Below, piece by piece: positions 35,175-46,200 of a stretch of 64,000 bases of DNA. The notes beneath the pieces are model-generated. The model did not search any database. It was not told the origin of the DNA and saw only the letters and a program-made list of their open reading frames with translations. This stretch comes from Triplophysa rosa. Its lineage: Eukaryota > Chordata > Actinopteri > Cypriniformes > Nemacheilidae. The DNA is taken from NCBI RefSeq assembly GCF_024868665.1, contig NC_079891.1, forward strand, positions 33,595,204 through 33,659,203, in the 5' to 3' direction. The number at the start of each line of letters is the position of its first letter. The first letter of the stretch is position 1. Both the position numbers and the translations under genes were made by a program.

Positions 35175-36035
35175 ATGAACGGTTCCCTGCGAGCCCGCCA
35201 GACTTGTTTGTTGTTTGGGCTTCGGCATGGGGATCGCGGGATCAGAGATTTCGCTCGGGAGTTTGTGGCTGCTGCGGGGGAGACTGAGTTCGGTGAGGCA
35301 GAGCTCAAGGTTATTTTTAACAGCTGCCTCACCGAGCCTCTCAAGTGGGCCGAGGTGGAGATGTTGAGCTCCCCGTGGTTGGGTGACATGATCAGGTACG
35401 TGGTCAACCGGGATGATCCCTGGCCTTTAGTGCCAGACTGGGTATCCACTCCCTGGGCTACTGTCCCGGAGGATCGCGTCCTGGCCGCCCTTACCCTGGG
35501 GAACTCGGCACCTCCATCCGCCTCACCCCCCGCAGTAACTCCACCACCAGCTAGCCTCCATGGTAGGCGTGGACAGAGGGAGTCGTGGGACTCCCCGTCC
35601 GACTCCTCCAACACGGAGCTAGTCGTGTCCCCCACCGCTTCCCTGCAGCCGGCCACACGTTCTGTGGGCCGGTCGAAGAAGAAGAAGCTGAGGAGGGGGG
35701 CACCACCCAGGCCGGTGGTCCAGCCGGCGTCCACGCCGGTGCAGCCGGCATCCAGTCCGGTGCAGCTGACATCCAGTCCGGTGCAGCTGGCGTCCAGTCC
35801 GGTGGTGCTGCCGTTGTCCTGTCCAGCATCCAGTCCGGTGGTGCAGCCGGCGTCCAGTCCGGTGGTGCAGCCGGTGTCCAGTCCGGTGGTGCTGCCGGTG
35901 TCCTGTCCAGTCCGGTGCAGCCGGCGTCCAGTCCGGTGGTCCAGCCGGCGTCCAGTCCGGTGGTCCAGCCGGCGTCCAGTCCGGTGGTCCAGCCGGCGTC
36001 CAGTCCGGTGGTCCAGCCGGCGTCCAGTCCGGTGA
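35175..36035 (+). CDS. gag-like retroelement ORF with a proline-rich repeat tail
   Basis: ATG at 35175, 33 bases after the 5' LTR. Residues 1 to about 105 look like a retroelement capsid-type fold of the kind seen in fish gypsy gag (REFVAAAGETEFGEAELKVI, then VNRDDPWP). A Pro/Ser linker, a basic patch KKKKLRRG, and tandem 8-residue repeats of the type PASSPVVQ follow. Around 35900 the repeat register slips: this frame turns into an RWSSRRPV repeat and stops near 36035. The PASSPVVQ register continues in the next frame to a stop at 36334. The call of gag is inference from position and weak similarity. Confidence 0.6.
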   Translation: MNGSLRARQTCLLFGLRHGDRGIRDFAREFVAAAGETEFGEAELKVIFNSCLTEPLKWAEVEMLSSPWLGDMIRYVVNRDDPWPLVPDWVSTPWATVPEDRVLAALTLGNSAPPSASPPAVTPPPASLHGRRGQRESWDSPSDSSNTELVVSPTASLQPATRSVGRSKKKKLRRGAPPRPVVQPASTPVQPASSPVQLTSSPVQLASSPVVLPLSCPASSPVVQPASSPVVQPVSSPVVLPVSCPVRCSRRPVRWSSRRPVRWSSRRPVRWSSRRPVRWSSRRPVR

Positions 36036-36130
36036 TCCAGCCGGCGTCAAGCCATGTCCAGCCGGTGATCCAGCCGGTGTCAAGCCATGTCCAGCCGGCC
36101 TTCCAGCCGGCGTCAAGCCCTGTCCAGCCT
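35720..36130 (+). repeat. 24-bp-based coding minisatellite inside the LTR element
   Basis: Tandem copies of a unit containing CCAGTCCGGTGGTCCAGCCG, mostly 24 bp with 15-27 bp variants. Because 24 is a multiple of three, each frame repeats as a short peptide. Long ORFs stay open in two plus frames and on the minus strand. Confidence 0.85.
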
Positions 36131-36459
36131 TCCCCTGGGAAACTGCCAGGGCCAAAGGGGGAGTCCTGGGGGGGACAGTCTAAGTCCCCAAGACTCCGCG
36201 CCCTCGAGCGCAGCCGGGGACTGGGACTTCTCCCCACCTCCCTTTTGGACTGCCCCCTATGGGCCCTTGTTTGGCCCCACCCCCCCTCCCATGTTTGTTG
36301 TTTTTGTTGGCTCACACTAGTCCTGTTATTTTGATGTCTTGTCTGCCCTTGATTTTATTTTCTCTGTTTTGCCTTGTCCTGTCTGTCTCCCAGTCTGTCT
36401 TGTCTCGTCCGTCTACCCCTTGGTGAGCACCTGGAGGTGCTCATTAAAGGGGGGGCTTC

Positions 36460-37022
36460 TGTCATGGCTCTGCTTCCTTAGTCATGTTTTTCTTGGTCCT
36501 GTAGCAGAGCCATGACAAGGTCTTTGGTTATGTGTGGAGAGAAACATATTATTGTCCTTTTGACAATAATATACGTTCTCTCCAGTGTCTTGTCATTGGC
36601 CCCACTCCTCTTGTTTCCTTGTTATCTTCCCCTGAGTGTCTTATGTTCTACACCTGCCCCTGCTCGTTATCCCTCGTTTGTCTTCTCTATTTATACCCTC
36701 ATGTTTCTTTGTCTTGTGCCTTTGGATTGCGTTCTGTGCGTTGAGTGTGTACGTTTGTCGAGCTTACCCGTGGTTGATGTCTGCTTTACGTTCCATGTGC
36801 TCCCTGTTCCTGTTTCAGTAAGTGTTTAGTTTAGTCTTTGTCAAAGTATTGTCTAGTTTAGTGTTTAGTTAGCCTTGGTCCTATTGTGTGTATCATTATT
36901 TTGTTACTTTGTCATTTACCCCCTCGTGGGTTTTTGTTGTCTTTTGTTTCTTTGTTAAAATAAAGCCTCTGTTAACCCCTTACTGTCTGCCTGCATTTGG
37001 GTTCTTCTGCCAGTCCGTGACA
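36460..37022 (+). repeat. 3' LTR
   Basis: Nearly identical to the 5' LTR. Visible differences: a TT deletion in the GTTTTGTC tract, AAAGTCTC to AAAGCCTC, and CCTTGACA to CCGTGACA. Confidence 0.9.
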
Positions 37023-37928
37023 CTCACACAAGCAGACACGCACACCATTTTCTTCATGCAGCTTGAGAGGAAGCTTTAGGAAGATGACTCGCATGAGAAA
37101 CACCACACACTTTGGCACTGACTTGTAACGCACTGGTGTAGATCCAAAAACACAGAGCACGATGATCAAACTGCGGGTCATACACATCAAGACAAACTAA
37201 TCCAAATCCTTCAACCTTCATAAACATAAAAATGCAGAAAAATCTGTGTGAGGCTTACGTTTAAAGAAAAAAGAAAAAAAAATCTTTATTGATGCCAGAG
37301 AAAGAAATGTGTGTATATCCAGTCTTTTAGATCCTCAATTATTTTCTGTCTGAGGGAGTACAAGGGGCCAGCTCAGAGTTGAAATCTCCATTTTTCACAC
37401 TCAAATACGCAGTTAAAGAACACAGGCTGATAAACACACACGCACGTTAAGCGGCCTTGAAGTTGTGTGTCCTTCAGGGGAACGAGGGATGAGAAAATGA
37501 GGACAGCAGGAGGACAGATTAGATCAAATGGAAGCACAGAGAACAGAAGAAAATGGGGTGAGAATAAGACAAACATCAAGACAAACATCTGGATTTGAGT
37601 CTCTCCCCTACACCAGAGGAATTTCATTAGTTGTCTTAGCAATTCATAGTACATATATATATACAGCCGCGGAAATAATTAAGAGACCATTTTAAAGCAC
37701 AATTTCAGTTTTTCTGAATTTACTCTGGTATGTGTTTAGGTAAAATGATCATTTTTGTTTCATTCGGTTAACTACTGACAATATTTTTTACCAAATTTTG
37801 AATAAAAATATTATTTTATCTGCATTTATTTGCAAAAAATGAAACTGGAGAAACGGGTGAAAATAACAGAAAAGATGCTCTGTGTATTTTCAGACCTCAA
37901 ATACTGCAAAGAAAACAAGTTCATATTA

Positions 37929-38050
37929 AAGCAATAAGCCCCAAGAAGCAGTGGGTTACAGTGCATTTTTTAACAGCTAAGGGTGTTGTGAAAACCCCGT
38001 AGCTGTTATAAAATGCCCTGTAACCCACTGCTTCGCGGGGCTTATTGCTT
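37929..38050. repeat. long hairpin
   Basis: AAGCAATAAGCCCC...AGCAGTGGGTTACAG faces CTGTAACCCACTGCT...GGGGCTTATTGCTT, arms about 50 bp with few mismatches around a loop AAGGGTGTTGTGAAAACC. Confidence 0.85.
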
Positions 38051-38440
38051 TTATAAAACGGTTATTCCATATGCTTAGCAAGGTTTCATAAAATAAAGTA
38101 AATAAAATGATATTTAGGCTATGTGGTGCGGTCAGCAGTTATATATTGGGGTATTTTATAACGGCTTAGAACTCCGCTCAGCCAATCAGAATCAAGGACC
38201 AGAACTGACCATTTTATAATCAATTTTAAGCAATACAATACATAAATATTTCTAAATGTATTTAGGAAAAGTTCCTAACTGGAACATGTGATAACCTCGG
38301 TTTTCATCTTTCACATTTTTGTTGGATGACCTTATGTCACTCCTGAGGTTTGATTTTGTTGAAATTCAAGAGACACTGGACTGGAACGGCCACAATACAT
38401 CTAGTAATGATGATTTGAAATAAAAATTTGGAATGCTCTC

Positions 38441-38963
38441 TTAAAGGTGCAGTTTGTAAAAACCGCCAGTAGAGGTCGCGCGATCAAAACAACAATGCCG
38501 TAGCTTGATGACGCTGTGAAGGAGCGTGGAATGATGGGATCTGTTGTCTTCAACTCCACCTCTGATGGCCATCAATCAGACGGGAACGAGAAATAATGTT
38601 AGCAGATGAGGTAAAGTTTTATAAATGTTGCGTATAATTGTGGTACATAAATAAGTGACTGCTCGAAGCAAGCTAGTGGTTTGCTAGACGCTAGACACTA
38701 CTTCCGCATTTGTCCACAACACTATTGTCATGCGGTTTCTACGTCAGTAAAGGCGGTAACAAAGGGTAACGCGGATATGACGCCATTGACAGGCGACTGC
38801 ACAGCCCCGTGTCACTGTTTAGAATGGTGAGTTTCTCACGATTCTCACAAAGTAGTTGGAAACATTTGAGATATTGTAAGTACTCAGCTGAACAAAATAT
38901 ATAACACTAGCCTAGTGGTTTTTGGATATTTTACTGCAAAATTGTTACAAAGTGCACCTTTAA
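38441..38963. mobile_element. nested MITE with TTAAAGGTGCA ends
   Basis: TTAAAGGTGCAGTTTGTAA at 38441 faces TTACAAAGTGCACCTTTAA ending at 38963. It sits at the right tip of the outer element, and its last bases overlap the outer terminal repeat. Confidence 0.82.
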
Positions 38964-40255
38964 TTATTTCCGCGGCTGTATATGTACAATAATGGACAAT
39001 TTCAAAGAGGTACAAATATTTACTTTAAGTCATTGAAGTTACTATACAATAATAAATGGTTTAGAAGCAAACAGGCCTCAGTTATGCACCTTTCAAACAC
39101 AATAGTGCTTTGATCAAAAATGAACATTGGTTTTGCTAAATTCAGTCACTCGTATATCTGGCTTCAAACTGAGACATTCACCTTTCTAAACAAATGCACC
39201 AACATTTGTTAACTGCCTTGCTGATTTTAATTCAATGATTCTTTCAATGAAAGATGCTTAATGGTGTTCTTTTAAGTCTGGCATTAATATTAATACACTA
39301 ATATTATGAGCAAACTTCTATCAACAGGGTCTGCATGAGTGTGCTTCAGACATGAGTGATATCTGAAAGAGACGTGCTATAAATCGTAAAATACGATTTT
39401 TACCTTTGTAACTATAGTCTTATCGCTAAGCTCGCACAAAGTGATTCTGACCTTGATAAAATGCTGAAATAAAACTACGTTTCAAGGTATAAACAGATAA
39501 AATTCTCTCTCTGGGAATTACTGACAACCAGCCGCAGATGACTAACTCTCCTCCTTTATGCAAGCAACCAAGATCCAGTGACCCCTGAGTACGGGGGGTT
39601 TACAGCTGATAGGAAAGAGTGAATAAAGCAGAGACCCTCGGAGATATTAAGTTCAGACCACAGATAAATCTCATCTCTCCAGCTTGCAATGCAAAAGAAG
39701 AGACAAAAACACTTTCAGTATCAATGATGCAAATATTATTTCTTATTATTTACAATTTTAATCAATACAAAAGCAACATAGAAAATAAATAAAAGATTGA
39801 AATGTATACATAATGTAGTTATGTAGCCCAGTATGTACAGTATGTGGTTATAATGCAATTAATTATCAATATGTTTATAATGAGGTTCTGATCATTCTAA
39901 TAAATAATCATTGTAATTTTTAGCCCGAATAACAATTTTTGTATAACTTTAAGAATATGTAAATATGATTATAAGAATTAGGCTAAACAATTTGTAAAAA
40001 TTGATAATTTTGTATAACAGCCGATTTGCGTACGCTGTCTTTCTCTGTCTCCGAGTTTAATATTAGATCACCACAAGCATTATTTGACCATCACCTCGTT
40101 CACATTTCGGTGTCATTTAAAGCATATACAACGCATAGAAAGATCAATTGAATGTAGAGATTTTTAACTAGACTGTCAGACAAGATGACGATTCATTTCA
40201 AACATGCAGAAACATCGATCGATCAACATCACAATCTGACCACGACCATCTGCAG

Positions 40256-40530
40256 CAGGTTCCGATCTGTGCTTTATATATGAAACACACACACAAATTT
40301 ACAGCAGATCTTAGGTTTTTATATATACCTACAAGAGATGTGTGCTTTCGTAATGCCATCCCGATCTGAGCTTTATGTATAAAACACACACACCTGCAGC
40401 AGAACTGTCTTTAATATTCCCAATGAGCTTTATATTAACACACACTCATCCGCACCAGTTCTGTCCTTTTACAATCCCGACCTGAGCTCTCCATTTAAAA
40501 CACACATACACCTACATATCAGACTTTATA
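40256..40530. repeat. minisatellite, about 56-bp unit, 4-5 diverged copies
   Basis: The unit has the pattern TCCCGATCTGAGCTTTATGT then AAAACACACACACCTGCAGC. It recurs at about 40260, 40370, 40427 and 40482, spaced by 56 bp or multiples. It lies 0.2-0.45 kb inside intron 1, next to the proposed srrm3 promoter. Confidence 0.7.
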
Positions 40531-40721
40531 TATCATTCTCAAACACAGCACTCAACACAACTGGTGTAAAGGACAATAGAAACAGGGTTTCTCCTCCGCG
40601 TACAACGTTAATCGCATTAGGGGCTTTAAGCGCTGTCGCGCATCATCACCGCAGACATCGCGATAGCGTTATTTCATCTTAACACGGCGTATATTTGAAG
40701 GGCAACAGTAAATATTCTTAC

Positions 40722-40900
40722 CGGTTGTTCGTGTGGATGTGGATGAGCTGGGGGTGAAGCGGTTTTGCGGTGGTTTGATGTGGTTTTGTTCGGGAGCTGT
40801 TCCTCCGCCCGCGGTGCTGAACTCTGAAGTGCTGGACAGAGACAGTCATGATCCCGGAGCGCATGCGCGTCAGACACAGCGCCACCCTGCGCTCAGGAGG
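40722..40900 (-). other. srrm3: probable srrm3 5' non-coding exon 1 and promoter region
   Basis: On the minus strand a strong donor (ACCG, then gtaagaat) ends a GC-rich stretch at 40722. The next coding exon begins at an acceptor at 17207, twelve bases upstream of its ATG, so a 5' untranslated exon must lie further right. This is the best candidate in a CpG-rich context before the convergent mlxipl 3' end. The 5' limit is not defined by the sequence; 40900 is a guess. The joined reading frame is open but holds no ATG in frame before exon 2. Linkage across 23.5 kb is inference. Confidence 0.5.
40859..40868. promoter_or_regulatory. NRF1-like palindrome in the srrm3 promoter region
   Basis: GCGCATGCGC is a perfect core match to the NRF1 binding palindrome. 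It lies about 140 bases upstream of the proposed exon 1 donor, where a TATA-less CpG promoter would sit. Function is inferred from motif and position. Confidence 0.5.
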
Positions 40901-41452
40901 AGCAGCGACGAAAACACTGGTCCTTTCATCAAAATTGGTATGACCAAATAAAACATCTATGTGTGCGATAGAAAATATATACCTATAAAGATACTGAAAC
41001 CACTCCAGAACAAAGTTGCATAAGTGCATTCCCAGGAGATTTGAGAAACGGATTCATTCGCAGTGCCTCGAAGGTTCATCAATCCTTTTTTAAAGTAGAT
41101 CAAAACAGTACTAAATAGATTAACACACAATTTGCCTTTTAAAGAACTGTGCAGAATGGGGTCCCTGTCAGCTTTTGCGCGCGCACTTTAGCTGAAGGTC
41201 CCTGAACAGCGCCTCCTTGTGCTCAGGAGGAGCAGCAATACTGAGCTGTTAGAGGTCAAATCTCAAATCAAATCCAAAGCAGCTTATCAAACAACGATCA
41301 AACAGTGGGAACATGGGACATAAAAGGGGACATTAAACAAAAGCTAAATGAAATGTAGAACAAAACATCAAATAAAAACAGCATCAGCAGTTTTAGGTGT
41401 TTCAAAAATGAGTCAAGTATACGTTTTCTAGCGCCACCTGGTGAGTTACTAA

Positions 41453-41520
41453 GACATTTACATTACATTTACATCTAGTCATTTAGCAGACGCTTTTATC
41501 CAAAGCCATTCCAGCCATTT
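41453..41520 (-). mobile_element. LINE/SINE 3' tail fragment, minus strand
   Basis: Minus strand reads GGCTTTGGATAAAAGCGTCT then GCTAAATGACTAGATGTAAA. Same tail as at 790-884. Confidence 0.75.
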
Positions 41521-41697
41521 GGTATTAAAAGCGTTACATTTTTTGTTTGTTTTTTCTTATAACAATCCATCAAAGTAATGAAAAAAAATCTTTATTTCCT
41601 GGGTTAGTTTTGAATCCGCAATTTCCTTAAAATTCTAACTGAAATCTTTCACACGGATGACGGATCCATTTTTGTTTTATAGGAATTATGAATCAAT

Positions 41698-42160
41698 ACA
41701 CTACCAGTCAAAGATTAGAGTCACTAAAATGTTTTTCAAGATCTAAAAAAATCTTTTCATCTGACTGTAGACAAAAGGCACTGAGGCAATTGAGTCAACA
41801 TATGAATTTCTTCATCAGAAAACTAAACTGTTATTAAGAAATGGTTTTGAAATTCATGACTTGGGGGAAAAAGGCAAAAAGCAGCCAATAAACGCCTAAA
41901 AATGTGAAAAGCATTTCAGTGCGAGACCTCAAGAAGCTGCTTGATAAAATGACACAAGAACATTTTTATAGATAAGGGACCTATGCTAATATTATATAAT
42001 AATATATTACGTGCTAGTATTATTTATTTAATAATATAAGTTACCTTTGCATTATTATTCTCACAAGTTGATTCCATAGTAACTTACTATTATTCTAAAA
42101 TGTTGAAAAATATATGAATAAGGAATTAATAAGTGACCCTAAACTTCCGAACGGTAGTGT
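41698..42160. mobile_element. inverted-repeat DNA element with ACACTACC ends
   Basis: ACACTACCAGTCAAAGATTA then GAGTCACT at the left faces AGTGACCCTAAACTTCCGAA then CGGTAGTGT at the right. About 28-bp imperfect repeats of a widespread fish family; no transposase. Confidence 0.78.
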
Positions 42161-42606
42161 TTTTCAAAAACAAGAAAGATCTTCTGTTGTGAACACGTGC
42201 TGTGGCTTAAACAGTGAAGCAAATACCAGTGTGTGTGTAACAGATACATGTAAACCTACATGTCTACTACTGTCTTTACTAAACGCAAGCTTAGTCAAAC
42301 TAAACCAGTACATTTGGCAGAGAATCTCAAACATTGAGCTGTGGTTAAAATTAGTTAAAATCTGTCTCATCACCCTCTACTGAATATTACATAAATAATG
42401 AATGAAAAAAAAAAAAAAATCTAACTACTAAACATTTAATAACCAAACTAAAGAACTAAAACTGTAGAAGAATATAGAGCTTTGAATCATATCTAAGCTA
42501 TAGTAGCTATAGTAAGGTTATGACAATATCGTTGGTTGTACGGTGACACAAGCGGCAGATTTTGGACAGATATGATTGGCTACAGTTCCAGGAAAGGATG
42601 ATGTCA

Positions 42607-43262
42607 CTAGCTGAAACTGTGGGAGGAATGTCCGTGAGTGACGGCTTTGACGGCCTGTTCGGGAAGCAGACTGGGGTCTGCGAGTATTGACGTGGATGTG
42701 CAGAGCAGCCGGAGTGAACTTAAGACAGCTGGAGAGACAGACAGAGCATCATCAACATCAGTAAAACGCCACACGCCAAAAACTAGTTTCAACTTCTCCT
42801 TAGATCCTAATAGCTACTCTCAGTTGTTGCACATACTGTATGTTCTTGATATCTGGCTCAGAAATGTGAAAATGGACAGAAGAGAGAGAGACGGAGGCCG
42901 GTCGTAACTCACCGGGTCTGAGCGCAGGCAGAGAGCAGTGCTGGTCCAGCCAGGACAGAGTGGTGCGACACAGATCTTCAACGCTTGCTGTAGACACCAT
43001 ACCTTTATAAGACTCAAAGAGAGGTTCAATGATGATACTGAACTGAGACGAGCTTCAGTTGAGGAAAACACGAGCTCTGTTGTGTTATGGATGGCTTGAC
43101 ATTTGTTGAAATCTGCTCATAGACACATTGAAGGATACAATCCAGAACTTCCAATCCTGCAGAGTCCGGATCCTCACATACTCTCTGAACTTCTCTCTCA
43201 TGAGATCAAACCGCTGACGTGTTATCGGGACGCCGGTGGCGGGGAGCTGCTGCTGATACACG
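42607..43262 (-). CDS. mlxipl: mlxipl exons 15-17 (dimerization and cytoplasmic localisation domain)
   Basis: Exons 43262-43139, 43042-42913 and 42728-42607. They encode QQQLPATGVPITRQRFDLMR, then SIIIEPLFESYKGMVSTASV, then TSTSILADPSLLPEQAVKAV and a short Ser/His tail. Stop TAG at 42609-42607. Confidence 0.93.
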
Positions 43263-46200
43263 CTAGACACATAAGAAAATACAGAAATAAAACAAACACG
43301 TGAGGTTAAAGGAACAGATATGATGAGCGGATACAGCGCCAGACTCACTTGATGGCGGAGTTGAGTGCCAGGATCTCGTCTCGGAGTCTCTGCGCCTCCT
43401 CGTGGAGCTGAGCTCTCTCCTGCTGCATCTTACTGATGTACTCCGCTGTCTTCTGTAGCGTGGTGGCCTTACTGATCTAATACGCAAGAGAATGAAATGA
43501 AACAAGCGCACAACATCTAGGCCAAAAAACACCTGATTGTTCATTTTGCGATTCGTTTTTCAATACAGCTATTGTAATTCAAAGCGGCATTAAGCGTTGC
43601 GTTACTGTAGTACCTTTATACTAGGCTGTGAGCTGAGAGTCGTCACCAGGCTGTGTAGCGTGTCGAACCCGAGCTTAATGTTAAACCGTCTCTTCTGCTC
43701 GGCGGAAATATGCGTGATGCGCCGAGTGTCCGTCTGCGGCACAACAACACAAACCTTATCAATAAAATGTGTGTCCTGGCGGTATCAACTTGTTCAGGAA
43801 TGAGTGCGTCTGCGGTGTATTTGTGCGTTTACCCTGGTGGACTCCACGTGGGCGTGTCCGGGTAAGAAGTGCGACTCTGGGGTTTTCTCAGGTGGATTTG
43901 TAGGAGACGTCCGTCCTATATTTCCTGAAAAAATAACTGAAGATAGATTTTATTACATCAAAGAATCATAACAAAATCAATGATTTATTATTCAAGCGTT
44001 GCGTGATTGTGATGAGCACCTGTTAAACTGCTTCTCTCTGTTGGTGGCATCTGTACAGGGGAGAGTTTCTCCGTTTTGGGGGTGAGAAGTGGCGTTTGTT
44101 GAGTGAGGAGGGAGGAAATTGTGCTGCTGTGGGCGTGGCCTGACATGGTCGTCTGACAGTGTAACGATGTCATCGCTGGGGTTCTTGTAGAGGCCCAGGA
44201 GGAATTGTGGGAAATGTGTGATGCCACTTGACCGCTGCTGGTCGGCTGTTGTTAAAAAAACACCGATGTAGAGATATACAGTACAGAGTGAATTGTTTTT
44301 GAAGTTTTTGGTTTTACATTGTTAATGTGGAAGCAGGAGTCAGAATGATAAAATAGTGAGGACTTTAAATAAGAATTTCATCGTACAAATGACAATAAAA
44401 ATCTTCATTATGGAATGTGAAAATAATATTATCATTGCGTAATATTAGGGATGTACCGTAAGGATTTGTTCTGGTCAAAACAATACTGATTTTAACCAAA
44501 CTATTGGCCAATTCTGACATTTGTCACTGGGTCACGTTTCTTTCATTAAAAAGTAATCAATCTTGAGATTCACATAAAATGTAAATGATAAAATAAATTA
44601 ATATATCATCAAAATGTCCGTTATCCTTTTTATGCTATAGTTTATTTTATGCATATTGGTATGCCAATAGTTTTCAATTGGTCAAAAATTAGCTGATAAA
44701 TATCGGTAATTGCTAATATTAATAAAAAGTTCTTCAGTGTGCATAAATAAGTAAAATAATAATAACATGGAATGTATACTGAAAAAAACATTTGATCACA
44801 TTTACACTTACAGGAGAGATGGATGATGCTGACAGACCTGAATGAGCATCGAAACTCAGTGAGGGTTTTCCTAAAGACAGGAGATAAAAGAATCATTCAA
44901 ATGCTCTCTGGCAATAAATAAACTGCACACGTTTTTGTCAAAGTTGCAGTGAAGTTTATGAAAGTTTACACTATAAAAAACAAAACATGCTTAAACTATG
45001 TATAAATGATCAAGCATTGCATTTACTAATCACTAGATTCTGCAGAGAGAATCCAGCATTAGTGTTAAAAAGGATGAAGGAATGAACAGCATCCACATAC
45101 GTTCATGAGATCCAGACGACAGCAGATTGGCCAGACAGCTTGTCTGAGTGGGCGGAGCTGTAGACCTTGCAACCGACTGGATTTCTCCCGACTTCTGCTT
45201 GTACTTCCCTCTTCCTGTGGCCACGCCCACCTGCTGCGGCACAGAGAAGCAGTGAGAGAGGCCGTGCGAGGACAGAGACGGGCTCACCGCCGTGGGCTGG
45301 TACCCCACTGGGGCAAACATTTCCTCCGTGCCGGAGTACCCGTCAGACGGCAGGGCGGTCATAGCGGAGCCAGTGTGGGTGATGACCGTGGACGTGACGG
45401 CCGCGCTTGTCCGTGATTGGGTGGATACATGTCTGTGTCTAAGACAAGCTGGTTGGTATTGGTAAGGACTTTCCTGTGTCACAGCACCTGGCATCTCTGT
45501 GGTTGGCATGCCGTGACCACCGAAAGACATGTGCGGTCCGTACGGCGTGATGCCAGAGGGGAGGTTCAGAGAGGGATGAAATTCACTGACATATTCTGAG
45601 TGACCTGTGAACTTGGGTTCTGGAGTGTCACCACTGGGGTTAAAGGTCATGTTAGGGTTTACGGTCTGGCGGGGGTAGCTGTGTCCAGGTAGACGTACAG
45701 ATGAGGAGGGTTCGGGTAAAGTTTCAGACGAGAGAGTGGGCTGAAATGAAAAAAAAAATGTGTGGTCTTAAAGGGACAGTTCACCCAAAAATACAAATTC
45801 TGTCATCACTCACACACCTTTGAGCTGTTTGAAATCTGTTCAAATTTGTTTGTTCTGATGAACACAGAGAAAGATATTTGGACGAACGCTTGTAACCAAA
45901 CAGTTCTTGGCCACCATTGACTCCCATAGTAGGAAAAATTACTTTGTATTTTTTTGTCCCGTTGAACACAAAAGAAGATATTTTAAAGAATGTAGGACAG
46001 TTCTGGTGCACCTTTGACTACCATTGTCATTTTCCCTGCTATGGGAGTCAATGGTGGCCAAGAACTGTTTGGTTACAAGCATTCATCCAAATATCTTTCT
46101 CTGTGTTCAACCAAAAAAACATTTTTATACAGATTTAGAACAACTAGAGAGTAATTCATGAAATACTTTTCATTTTTGGGTGAACTATCCCTTTAAACCA

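Larger units (their letters stand above)
34578..37022 (+). mobile_element. non-autonomous LTR retrotransposon, young, 2445 bp
   Basis: Two direct repeats, 34578-35142 (565 bp) and 36460-37022 (563 bp), begin TGTCATGG and end TGACA. By eye they differ at only two bases plus a 2-base indel. A 5-bp target duplication CTCAC is at 34573-34577 and 37023-37027. A polypurine run AAAGGGGGGG (about 36446-36455) precedes the right LTR. The 1.3 kb interior has one gag-like ORF and no protease, reverse transcriptase or integrase, so it must depend on another element. It lies in srrm3 intron 1, antisense to the gene. No tRNA primer site beginning TGG follows the left LTR. The 5-bp duplication fits Ty3/gypsy or BEL types; the family is not settled. 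Confidence 0.93.
37659..38983. mobile_element. composite DNA element with 23-bp perfect terminal inverted repeats, containing nested elements
   Basis: The left end 37659-37681 and right end 38961-38983 are exact inverses around the core CAGCCGCGGAAATAATT. Inside are a long hairpin at 37929-38050, a further repeat at about 38055-38220, and an element at 38441-38963 with its own ends. Confidence 0.8.
17208..40721. other. srrm3 intron 1 (about 23.5 kb), transposon-rich
   Basis: No exon of any cellular gene was recognised here on either strand. The intron houses the elements listed separately. Stretches without recognised content are about 19.3-19.9, 20.7-21.3, 22.0-25.1, 26.96-28.2, 29.04-29.6, 30.6-33.5, 37.1-37.6 and 39.0-40.2 kb. 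Confidence 0.6.
40901..42606. other. intergenic, srrm3 5' side to mlxipl 3' end
   Basis: Contains a short duplication of a CAGCGCC...CTCAGGAGGAGCAGC motif (about 40880-40905 and 41208-41236), a reversed LINE/SINE tail at 41453-41520, and an inverted-repeat element at 41698-42160. The mlxipl 3' UTR should occupy its right part; an AATAAA on the minus strand near 42023-42028 is a candidate end. Confidence 0.5.

Noticed and set aside
35551..36315. 254-codon ORF on the minus strand
   Set aside because: It is open only because the 24-bp coding repeat on the other strand has no stop in that frame. It crosses the repeat and has no independent start context or homology.
40674..40877. Open frame in srrm3 exon 1 that would splice in phase to exon 2
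   Set aside because: The frame begins at GTG and has no ATG between its upstream stop and exon 2, so it is not supported as an N-terminal extension. The conserved MYDG start in exon 2 is preferred.
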